A stretch of 64,000 nucleotides of DNA, taken from Pseudoalteromonas sp. R3 (GTDB lineage: Bacteria; Pseudomonadota; Gammaproteobacteria; Enterobacterales; Alteromonadaceae). Of this stretch, positions 35,245 to 42,462 are shown one piece after another. The position numbers were made by a program, and so were the translations under genes. Numbering within the stretch: position 1 is the first letter of the stretch; the number at the start of each line of letters is the position of its first letter. Where the stretch lies: NCBI RefSeq assembly GCF_004014715.1, contig NZ_CP034834.1, positions 62,001 through 126,000 of the forward strand, written 5' to 3'. The notes under the pieces were generated by a model that did no database searches, was not told the origin of the DNA, and was given only the letters and a program-made list of their open reading frames with translations.

Positions 35245-36165
35245 ATGAGACTATTTAAATATATGGGCTTAGATATGAGGGCACTCAGCGATTTACACTT
35301 AAGAATTTCATCAAGGGACTGCTTAAACGACCCTTTTGAGTTTCTACCAACTACTTCAGCAGTAAAAAGGAAAGTTGAGATTATGCAGTCTTTAGATCAA
35401 TTTCAATATGAAAGACTAGACTCTCAATTTAATGTAGATTACATGGAAGAATTAGATACAGATCTACTTAAGTATGGTGTTGTTTGTCTGAGTGAAAACG
35501 GCAATAACAATCTTATGTGGTCTCATTATGCTGATGAGCACAAAGGTGTAATGATAGAGCTAGAGTCAGAAAACTTATTTAGATTTTCACCAGAACAAAA
35601 AAAGGTCATGGATAATGATTTTTCAGCAGCTTCAATAAAACCCAAGCCCGTTAATTATGATGTTAAAAGGGCTGGCTTGGATATAAGTGAAGAATGTTTA
35701 TATGAATATGCAAACTCTAATTTTATTGAAAGATTCTTTACAATGAAAGGCTATGAATGGAAGTGTGAGCAAGAATGGAGGTATATTTTTAAATTTTTAC
35801 ACGCAGATAAAGTAATTGTTAATACTCCCGAAGAGCAAGTTGAAAGCATTAGTAACGAACTAATTAGATGTAAAGTACCATTTGATCTTGAAAGTAACAC
35901 TTTTATAGTTAACGCAGGTGATAATGATTTCAATATGATAATGGTAGATGTCATATCTAAGAATAATGATTTATCACCAGTCTACCTTAAAAGTGTAAAT
36001 CCTCGGTGTATTAAAGCGATATATTTTGGATGTCGTGTTGAAGAGAGTGTAGCTAGAGAGAAAAAAGATACTTTAATCAGAACAAACAAAGCATATGGGC
36101 AGGTAATTTTCAAGAAAATTGATTTAGATGAAGAGTCATATCAGCTGCGGCAAACTATTCTATGA
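35245..36165 (+). CDS. DUF2971-family protein
   Basis: The 306-residue protein has the DUF2971 pattern: an N-terminal LFKYMG, the DCLNDPFEF segment, VVCLSENGNNNLMWSHYADEHKGVMIELE, then EQEWRYIF and AIYFGCRVEE. Family members are cytosolic proteins of unknown biochemical role that are frequent in mobile islands and near defence genes (established context, function open). An AGGAAA site precedes ATG, and the gene starts 27 bases after the recombinase-like gene. It is AT-rich. Confidence 0.85.
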   Translation: MRLFKYMGLDMRALSDLHLRISSRDCLNDPFEFLPTTSAVKRKVEIMQSLDQFQYERLDSQFNVDYMEELDTDLLKYGVVCLSENGNNNLMWSHYADEHKGVMIELESENLFRFSPEQKKVMDNDFSAASIKPKPVNYDVKRAGLDISEECLYEYANSNFIERFFTMKGYEWKCEQEWRYIFKFLHADKVIVNTPEEQVESISNELIRCKVPFDLESNTFIVNAGDNDFNMIMVDVISKNNDLSPVYLKSVNPRCIKAIYFGCRVEESVAREKKDTLIRTNKAYGQVIFKKIDLDEESYQLRQTIL

Positions 36166-36228
36166 TTTAGAAGTGATTATGCTTGACAATTAACTTCCCT
36201 AACTTTGAATATTGGAAAAAGGATTAGT

Positions 36229-37236
36229 ATGTTAAATCTATGGCTAGATGAGTTATTTCTGACCTTGGCGATTATAATAGCCTTGCTTGCCTATATTGAC
36301 TGGATGCTTGGAGAAGAAAAGCGTAGCCTTATGAGAGAAAGCATGGGGCACTTTTGGCTTCATATCCAAGATAAAACTTTTTTCGAGTTGCTCATGGAAG
36401 GGTCAATGCATGCTAAACGTTGGTTAATATTCATTTATCACGGAAAAGGCCGTATTTTCAGAGCAGGTCTTTTTTCATTTGGTCTCAGTCTAATAGTGTT
36501 TCTCATATATTCGGTAGTTGTGTATGTACCAGAAAGAGAGGACCTACTACATGGTAGGTATATACTTTCTATTGCGTTACATATACCCGCCGAACCAACT
36601 GAGTACCAATTAGATAGATGGGCGCAGGTGGCTGGGTTTGTGTTTAGTAACGCTATTATCAATGTAATTTCAATCGCAATGACAATTTTTTTGCTAAACA
36701 TTCTTCACCGGCGTTATTCAAAACGAAGAGTGGCTTTAGTAATACTAGGTGATTTAGTAGTAGCTTTAATTGCTGTGTTAGTTACGATGCCGTTAGCGAT
36801 GGTTATATACATAATTTCCTATGATATTCTCTTCAGCTATTTAATTTGCAATGCTGGCTCGGTATGCAAATCAGGGGTTGATTTTCAAGATTATATACAT
36901 ATGTATTTTGATTCCCTCGATGTGATGAGGTATCACATTGGTAAGCTTCTTGCGGAAAGTAGTAATTTAAATGATTATGAACACTCTGTCGTCAACAGGT
37001 GGATATTCGGCAACTTTGCTTATATATCAACGCTGTCAAATATGTGGCCGACACTACTTCATTTACTCTTTGTCTTTTCAATGTTGTTTCTTAAGGTAAT
37101 TCAGCCAATCATTCATCCATTTATATCTGCTACTCTATATGCACTTCATGAGTCTAAAAAAGGAGTTATAACATCGATTTCTATAGGCTTAGGTGTTGGA
37201 ATTAAACTACTCCAAATGTGGGTTAAACTTAATTAA
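36229..37236 (+). CDS. Polytopic membrane protein of unknown function
   Basis: ATG 36229 is chosen because AAAAAGGA lies 6 bases upstream; a TTG at 36205 is only weakly placed. The 335 residues contain about five membrane helices (LFLTLAIIIALLAYIDWML, AGLFSFGLSLIVFLIYSVVVYV, AIINVISIAMTIFLLNIL, VALVILGDLVVALIAVLV, LLHLLFVFSMLFLKVI), with a soluble loop of about 70 residues after the fourth. No family is recognised. It belongs to the AT-rich island set. Confidence 0.7.
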   Translation: MLNLWLDELFLTLAIIIALLAYIDWMLGEEKRSLMRESMGHFWLHIQDKTFFELLMEGSMHAKRWLIFIYHGKGRIFRAGLFSFGLSLIVFLIYSVVVYVPEREDLLHGRYILSIALHIPAEPTEYQLDRWAQVAGFVFSNAIINVISIAMTIFLLNILHRRYSKRRVALVILGDLVVALIAVLVTMPLAMVIYIISYDILFSYLICNAGSVCKSGVDFQDYIHMYFDSLDVMRYHIGKLLAESSNLNDYEHSVVNRWIFGNFAYISTLSNMWPTLLHLLFVFSMLFLKVIQPIIHPFISATLYALHESKKGVITSISIGLGVGIKLLQMWVKLN

Positions 37237-37315
37237 AACTAAGTTTTTTTGGTTTGGTATTGCGGTAAATCTCCATATTAAATTAAGAAATCAGTATTGG
37301 AATACTAGGGGTTTT

Positions 37316-37588
37316 ATGTTGCAGGGTGTAGCAATCAGGCTTAAATGCGGTACAGAGGTTCACTTGGCAAAGCCAACCCGACATTGCCATTGCATAGAAA
37401 AGGCGCATAACAGTGGTTTAGATTCTCGCTGCGGCGGAGAGAATCAAGGATTTTATGATGATAAAGGCAACTACTTAAATAGAAAAGAAGCGATGATATA
37501 CATTAAAGAACAAGGTGTCTCTTTACTGCCAATGTCATGCGGTCGTATCAATAAAAGTCCATATCTTTTTAGTGAAGATGTTTGGTAA
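37316..37588 (+). CDS. Small Cys/His-rich protein, island gene
   Basis: ATG 37316 follows AGGGG at 5 bases. The 90 residues include TRHCHC and DSRCGG, then GENQGFYDDKGNYLNRKEA, and SCGRIN near the end. The line PTRHCHC...QGFYDDKGNYLNRKEA resembles a short phage-encoded protein type in which an Ala-Arg-His-His start precedes QGF.D..G.FL.R.EA; this is from memory and not searched. Possible metal ligands are present but no zinc-ribbon spacing is exact. Confidence 0.6.
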   Translation: MLQGVAIRLKCGTEVHLAKPTRHCHCIEKAHNSGLDSRCGGENQGFYDDKGNYLNRKEAMIYIKEQGVSLLPMSCGRINKSPYLFSEDVW

Positions 37589-37614
37589 TAGAAAATTTTA
37601 AGTATTGGAATAAA

Positions 37615-38208
37615 ATGGAAACGCTAGAACACCTAAAAAGTGGCGATATTTTAATAAATATTGACCAATCCAATAATTGCATTTCTTTGCGTGACATAGA
37701 TGTAGGTTCGCTTGCTGAATATATTGTGGCCTCTTCCAATAGCGGTGGAAGGCACTTGATTATAGGTAATGGACGTACAGAAATTGTTGGGGTCGAACCA
37801 GAGTCGTTTAGTTCTATATTTACTCAAGCAGAATCACTATGCAACGGGGTAGATGTCAGTTTAGAGTTTATTCCTAGCATCAGAAAGATATATACACTTG
37901 GAATAATTACAGTAAAACCATCAATCAAACTGGCGAGTGTTCAGGGCGCTGTATATGAGCTTGAACACAACACACCTCGATTAATGTCTGAATCACAGAT
38001 ATTAACAAAGATTGGACTAGGTATAGACTCAGAATTGATTAATTCATTGGCAGGTGATATTGCATTTCAATCAAGAATTATTGAGAACCTGCAAACAGAT
38101 ATTAAAAGAGCCTCTAGCTATAAAGGGCAATGGAAAAGTTGGGTAATTGGCGCTCTGTTTGGCTTTTTTATTTCCGAACTTTTGAAGCTCGTTTTTGGCT
38201 TATCGTAA
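37615..38208 (+). CDS. AlbA_2/Schlafen-like domain protein with C-terminal membrane anchor
   Basis: ATG 37615 starts METLEHLKSGD; an upstream GTG at 37582 overlaps the preceding gene. Residues of about 20-110 show the AlbA_2 pattern: VGSLAEYIVASSNSGGRHLIIG, then TEIVGVEPES, an Ile/Leu-rich helix and a beta strand IYTLGIITV ending in VKPS. AlbA_2-like domains are putative nucleic-acid-binding modules also found in Schlafen proteins. A single helix at the end (SWVIGALFGFFISELLKLVFGL) anchors it. The assignment is moderate because the usual acidic FK(R/E) motif at the start is missing. Confidence 0.5.
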   Translation: METLEHLKSGDILINIDQSNNCISLRDIDVGSLAEYIVASSNSGGRHLIIGNGRTEIVGVEPESFSSIFTQAESLCNGVDVSLEFIPSIRKIYTLGIITVKPSIKLASVQGAVYELEHNTPRLMSESQILTKIGLGIDSELINSLAGDIAFQSRIIENLQTDIKRASSYKGQWKSWVIGALFGFFISELLKLVFGLS

Positions 38209-38261
38209 TATTGGAATACGCAGTCGTTTACTTATTGGAAAAATTGAAGGGCGGTGAAAGT

Positions 38262-38513
38262 ATGGTTTGTAATCATAAGATAAATACCAAAAGTCAGATT
38301 GATAACGCAGAAGTTGTGCAAGCTGGTCATGGACATAAAAGCGTTCGAATGCTGTGTGACGGTAAAGAAATTGGTTTTGCGACAACTACGTACTCTCACC
38401 ACCAAACGGATGAAATTAAGGAATACGCAGCTGAAAGAATTACATTGCTCTTGATGCTTGCTAAAGGCATGACTAATGAGCAGATCATGCTACAAGTAGC
38501 AAAAAAGAGATAG
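38262..38513 (+). CDS. Small island protein of unknown function, 83 residues
   Basis: ATG 38262 follows GGGCGGTGAAAG. The product is soluble, with HGHKSVRM and EEIKEYAAERITLLL-like helical parts and two Cys (MVCNHK and MLCDG). No family is recognised. It is the last gene of the AT-rich set. Confidence 0.55.
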   Translation: MVCNHKINTKSQIDNAEVVQAGHGHKSVRMLCDGKEIGFATTTYSHHQTDEIKEYAAERITLLLMLAKGMTNEQIMLQVAKKR

Positions 38514-38525
38514 TTGGAAAAGAGG

Positions 38526-38549
38526 CAGGCGCTCAACTCTGAACGCCTG
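38526..38549. terminator. Hairpin after the island
   Basis: CAGGCG and CGCCTG pair around a 12-base loop; a competing CTCAAC/GTTGAG pairing overlaps it. No T-tract is evident, so function as a terminator is uncertain. Confidence 0.4.
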
Positions 38550-38557
38550 TTGAGTAT

Positions 38558-38878
38558 TTAAGCCAGGCGAGGGCGCCCACCCTGATCACCAGTCCCTGTT
38601 GTCGCGAGTGTTTCAGTCGTCGGCTTAATGATTATGCCCCCACTGTTTGAGATGCGAGGGCCAGAGCCCTTGCTACCAGTCGATGCAACCATATTTGATG
38701 CAGGATCGCCGCCTTGGTTTCCACCGCCAGTTGTGGCTATTAAGTGTGTATCAGGTTTAATGATAACCCCACCCGTTGCGATAAGCACTGGAGGGCCGCC
38801 TTGATCGCCTCCGCGTGTTGTTGCAACTGCTGGGGTGATCATAACTGAAGCAGCAATAGCTAAAATCGTACGTTTCAT
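38558..38878 (-). CDS. Small secreted Gly-rich repeat protein
   Basis: The 106 residues begin with a signal peptide (MKRTILAIAASVMITPAVA). The rest alternates two modules: ATT-(R/G)-GG-(D/N)-QGG-x-P (about 20-29, 48-58 and 92-101) and (T/S)GG-(V/I)IIKP-(D/T)T (about 35-44 and 78-87). The modules occur as A-B-A-A'-B-A, where A' is ASTGSKGSGP. No Cys is present. Start ATG 38878 has AGGGA 10 bases upstream. The function is unknown. It does not match the SG..KP repeats of the 15535-16104 gene closely, but both place Gly-Gly before a KP pair. Confidence 0.65.
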   Translation of the reverse strand: MKRTILAIAASVMITPAVATTRGGDQGGPPVLIATGGVIIKPDTHLIATTGGGNQGGDPASNMVASTGSKGSGPRISNSGGIIIKPTTETLATTGTGDQGGRPRLA

Positions 38879-39457
38879 TTATTTGCTTTTCCCTAAAATA
38901 CGAATTATGAAATTTTACATACTGGTTACCATAACGCAAGTATAATAGCTGCTTGGCCTAGTGTAGGGCGGATTTACTCACAGCAAAGTCACAAAAACGG
39001 TGGATAACATCACATAAATTCTTTAGGTGTCTGGTGATCTGATACATTGGTTGTCCAGACTTTAATATCAAGCTTCTTGTCTTCGAAGGTTTTTCAATTC
39101 TACGTTAGTATCACTATTTAGTGCTTTTCTTTACAATCATTACAACGCCTGAGCCTTGTTGAGCAAATTAAAGCCCGTAAGGTCAAGCTGGCCTCAATCG
39201 ACAGCTTAGAGGAATGGCTAGATCGCTCTTTTCCGCCGTGATGTTACGTCTGGCGATAAGGGCTTTGTTGTAATCACATCAGTTAATGATACGCTTTTCT
39301 TTCAAAGTTCAGTCTTTTGCGATCTAATCAGACAAGGCTAAATGAGTTCAATGAGTTGGGAAATAATGCCAGGCGGTATACTCATTAGCTGTACCATCTG
39401 AACAAAATGTCGGTATCGTACGTAAAAAGAGTGATATCAAGACACAGGAGTGGAAAT
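38879..39457. other. Intergenic region with a short gene remnant
   Basis: Apart from the remnant at 39119-39241, listed separately, these 580 bases show no gene. They hold the promoter of the UbiB-family gene and the leftward promoter of the 106-residue protein gene. Confidence 0.4.
39119..39241 (+). pseudogene. C-terminal remnant resembling DUF4351 of Rpn-type transposase/nuclease
   Basis: An open frame without a start encodes LQRLSLVEQIKARKVKLAS then IDSLEEWLDRSFPP and a stop at 39239-39241. The end pattern (IDSLEEWLD) is like the DUF4351 tail of Rpn-family recombination-promoting nucleases. Nothing upstream extends the domain, so at most it is a scar of a mobile gene near the right side of the island. 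The match is from memory. Confidence 0.35.
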
Positions 39458-40768
39458 TTGAATAACAAATCACGGCGCGTACCATCTGGCAGGCTAAGCA
39501 GGCTCGCACATTTTGGCGGCCTGGCGGGTAAAGTTGCTTCTAATGTGATGATTGCAGGGGCTAAGCAGGCATTAAGTGGTCAAAAAGCAAGCCGCTCTGA
39601 ATTACTGCTACAGTCAGGTAATATCCATGCGGTAGCCGAGAAGTTATCTCACCTGCGTGGTGCGGCTATGAAATTAGGCCAGTTATTGTCTATGGATGCC
39701 GGTGAGCTGTTACCTGCTGAGCTGTCTGTGTTACTTGAACGACTCCGCTCTGATGCGGCCCCGATGCCACACAAGCAATTGGTTGCGACCCTGGAAAAAG
39801 AGCTGGGCCCCGACTGGCTGGATAAGTTTAGCCATATTGAGTTAAATAGTTTTGCCCGCGCGTCAATTGGTCAGGTCCATAAGGCAACTTCTGAACAGGG
39901 TCTGCCGCTGGCGATTAAAGTACAATATCCAGGTGTCGCCGACAGTATCCACAGTGATGTAGACAATGTGGTTAGCCTGATCAAGCTCTCAGGTTTGTTG
40001 CCAAAAACTCTGAACATAACGTCGCTGGTTGAAGAGGCAAAGCAGCAGCTGCTAGTTGAGACCGACTATTATCAGGAAGCAAAAGCGCTGAGTGCATTTG
40101 AGCAGGCGCTTGCACATAACCCACATTTTAAGGTACCAAAGAGCTATGCTGCGCTGAGTTCAAAACACCTGTTAACGATGGAGTTTGTTCAGGGTGAGCC
40201 GCTGGAAGCTATGACGACTTTGCCGCAGGCAAAGCGCGACCAGTTAGCTTATCGCCTGATTGCCTTGTTTTTCACCGAACTGTTTGAGTTAAGAATGGTA
40301 CAGACAGATCCTAATCTGGCCAATTACCAGTACAACCGTGACACAGATCAGATTGTACTGCTCGACTTTGGTGCCACCAGGACCATTTCTCCCTCACTGT
40401 GCCTGGGTTACAAAAAGCTACTTCAGGCCGGCGCTGAGCAGAACCGACAGAAACTAAAAGAGGCCGCTTGTGAGATAGGCTATTTTTCTGATGACATTGA
40501 TCCACACTACCAAAACGCCGTGTTGTCTCTGTTTGAACTGGCTATTTCACCGCTCAGAGCAAGCGGACCTTTTGACTTTGCCTCCAGTGGTCTGGCAAAG
40601 CAGATCACTGAACAGGGCAGAGCGTTGAGCACTCAGTCCCGGCAGTGGCACACCCCACCGGTAGATGCTCTGTTTATTCACCGCAAGCTGGCTGGATTAT
40701 ATTTGATAGCCTCGAGACTCAAGGCGAACGTTGAGCTCAGCCCTTTGCTCAATGAAATTCAGGTTTAA
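39458..40768 (+). CDS. ABC1/UbiB-family atypical kinase
   Basis: The start is a TTG at 39458 with a perfect AGGAG 7 bases upstream; an upstream ATG at 39407 lacks any ribosome site. The 436 residues carry the UbiB hallmarks: the KxGQ motif in AMKLGQLLSMD, the Ala-rich nucleotide loop FARASIGQVHKA, the Lys strand LAIKVQYPG, and the catalytic-loop equivalent QTDPNLANYQY followed by the metal-binding LLDFGAT. UbiB proteins are ATPases/kinases needed for ubiquinone synthesis or lipid handling; as the chromosomal ubiB usually sits in ubiE-J-B, this is probably a second paralogue (inference). Confidence 0.85.
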   Translation: MNNKSRRVPSGRLSRLAHFGGLAGKVASNVMIAGAKQALSGQKASRSELLLQSGNIHAVAEKLSHLRGAAMKLGQLLSMDAGELLPAELSVLLERLRSDAAPMPHKQLVATLEKELGPDWLDKFSHIELNSFARASIGQVHKATSEQGLPLAIKVQYPGVADSIHSDVDNVVSLIKLSGLLPKTLNITSLVEEAKQQLLVETDYYQEAKALSAFEQALAHNPHFKVPKSYAALSSKHLLTMEFVQGEPLEAMTTLPQAKRDQLAYRLIALFFTELFELRMVQTDPNLANYQYNRDTDQIVLLDFGATRTISPSLCLGYKKLLQAGAEQNRQKLKEAACEIGYFSDDIDPHYQNAVLSLFELAISPLRASGPFDFASSGLAKQITEQGRALSTQSRQWHTPPVDALFIHRKLAGLYLIASRLKANVELSPLLNEIQV

Positions 40769-40861
40769 TACCGCATCTTGCCGTTCAGTGAGCTATCAGA
40801 TTGTCGTCAAACCTGTTTTGAGCTACCCTGTGTTCCCAAATTAATGCAAAAGGAAATGGCG

Positions 40862-41197
40862 ATGAAAAAATACCTACTGGGAGCAATTATAGCACTTGCT
40901 TCTACCACAACTTTAGCAGTAACTGATATTGGCTTGGGCACGCTGAAAGGGGTAAAAGTATACGACTTTTCTAACGACAAAACGATTCGTCTCTATTTCA
41001 ATAACGATGTGCAATATGAGCTGGCGGGTTGCAATAAAACGGCGAAGATTACCTACAGCAAGCATAGTACAGATAAGGTTGATCACTTTTTGAGTCTGGC
41101 ATTGGCAGCCTATATGTCGGGCAAAAAAGTACGCCTGACATCGGCTACTAATGATTGTGAAGTAAGCCTGATATCTTTACAGGAAACCCGCTTTTAG
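40862..41197 (+). CDS. Small secreted protein A of a paralogous pair
   Basis: ATG 40862 follows AAAAGGAAATGGCG. The 111 residues start with a signal peptide (MKKYLLGAIIALASTTTLAV). Two Cys (AGCNK and NDCEV) frame the segment SLALAAYMSGKKVRLTS. The pattern Leu-Ala-x-Ala-Tyr-x-Ser-Gly-Lys-x-Val-x-(Leu/Ile), then Cys, then a final beta strand, recurs in the next gene and resembles OB-fold subunits of the SubB/PltB type (memory only). No toxin A subunit gene is nearby, so a toxin role is not supported. Confidence 0.6.
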   Translation: MKKYLLGAIIALASTTTLAVTDIGLGTLKGVKVYDFSNDKTIRLYFNNDVQYELAGCNKTAKITYSKHSTDKVDHFLSLALAAYMSGKKVRLTSATNDCEVSLISLQETRF

Positions 41198-41290
41198 TGA
41201 CTTAATAAAGATACGGTCTAGGGGCGATAGTACATTTGGCCAAACTGAGCCGATAATATCTGATAAAGTTAGATTGTCATTTGGCTATGT

Positions 41291-41296
41291 TATAAT
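41291..41296 (+). promoter_or_regulatory. Extended -10 promoter candidate
   Basis: TGT-TATAAT at 41288-41296 is a perfect extended -10 sequence 44 bases upstream of the gene at 41341. The -35 is weak (TTAGAT at 16 bases). Confidence 0.55.
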
Positions 41297-41340
41297 CGTC
41301 GCCAGTTACCTTTTTATATAAACAGATAGAGTTGTAAAAA

Positions 41341-41688
41341 ATGAAAAGAAGCGTTTTCTTTGCCGGTGTTATGGCACTATTTTCACTGGGTGCTCAGGCA
41401 ACAGTGACAAGTGGTGGGTATTTTAAAATTGATAAGCTTTATACTTGGGCGGACTATACCGATAACGTCTTTTTAATCAGACTGGAATCGCAAATTGGCG
41501 CCGGGTTAGAAAATTGTCCATTCGGCTATTGGCTGGATAAAGCGTCCAGTACCAATAGTAATGTCTATAGTGCTGCACTTTCGGCTTATCACGCAGGTAC
41601 TAAAGTACTGATTTACGGTGATGAAGGCGCTGACTGGGCAGGGTTGTCTTCTAAAGAATGCAAAATAAAGTCACTGATTACCGAATAG
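41341..41688 (+). CDS. Small secreted protein B of a paralogous pair
   Basis: The 115 residues begin with a signal peptide (MKRSVFFAGVMALFSLGAQA). The ALSAYHAGTKVLIYG...CKIKSLI segment aligns with LALAAYMSGKKVRL...CEVSLISL of the preceding gene, and the two Cys (ENCPFG, KECKI) are in matching places. It has its own promoter, so the pair is not a simple operon. Confidence 0.6.
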   Translation: MKRSVFFAGVMALFSLGAQATVTSGGYFKIDKLYTWADYTDNVFLIRLESQIGAGLENCPFGYWLDKASSTNSNVYSAALSAYHAGTKVLIYGDEGADWAGLSSKECKIKSLITE

Positions 41689-41799
41689 ATATGATGCGCT
41701 GCTGTGTGACTACATGACAAAGCGCTGTTGTTATTTCACGTTCCTTTCACACCTAAGAGCGCATGCTGGATCCACGATTAATGATTCAAGGATTCAGGC

Positions 41800-42462
41800 A
41801 TGGCTCTGTCACTCGAGGTCAGCGACCTAAGCCACACCATACAGTTACATAACGGTACTCAATTACCACTGATCAATGCTTTGTCACTGCGCGTTGAAGC
41901 TGCAGAGCATATTGCTATTGTTGGTGCTTCCGGATGCGGCAAATCAACTTTGTTGTCGTTGCTTGCGGGTCTGCAAGCAACGCAATCGGGCCACGTATGC
42001 TACCGCTTTGAAAATCAGACATTTAAAGCCTCTGAGATACTGCCCCTGTGTGGCTTTGTGTTCCAGCAGTTTCATTTATTGCCGGAGTTAAATGCCCTCG
42101 ATAATGTCGCATTGCCGCTGCAGCTGCGGGGCCATAAAGATGCCACCAAGCAGGCTGCTCATTGGTTAACGCAGATGGGCCTGGCAAAGCGGCAGGACCA
42201 GGGAGTCACTCAGTTGAGTGGCGGTGAGCAACAAAGAGTCGCGATTGCCCGCGCTCTGAGTGTCCAGCCTCGAATATTATTCGCAGATGAGCCAACCGGC
42301 AATCTGGATGAGGCTACCGCAGAGCAGGTGATCACGCTCATGCTGGCAGGCGCCAGACAAAGTGGTGCGTCATTGATTTTAGTGACCCATGATATGGCTC
42401 TGGCAAGGCGCATGGATAAAGCTTATCGCCTCAGCCACGGGAGGTTGACGCCATGTCATTAG
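41800..42462 (+). CDS. LolD/MacB-type ABC transporter ATP-binding protein
   Basis: The 220-residue ATPase has Walker A GASGCGKS, ABC signature LSGGEQQR, Walker B ILFADEPTG and the switch His in VTHDM. Length and sequence fit the LolD/MacB/YbbA group that pairs with FtsX-type permeases. The stop overlaps the start of the permease gene (42453), so they are translationally coupled. Confidence 0.9.
   Translation: MALSLEVSDLSHTIQLHNGTQLPLINALSLRVEAAEHIAIVGASGCGKSTLLSLLAGLQATQSGHVCYRFENQTFKASEILPLCGFVFQQFHLLPELNALDNVALPLQLRGHKDATKQAAHWLTQMGLAKRQDQGVTQLSGGEQQRVAIARALSVQPRILFADEPTGNLDEATAEQVITLMLAGARQSGASLILVTHDMALARRMDKAYRLSHGRLTPCH

Noticed and set aside
41281..41296. TTGTCA/TATAAT promoter with 11-base spacing
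   Set aside because: The spacing is too short for a -35/-10 pair; the extended -10 alone is kept as the promoter candidate.
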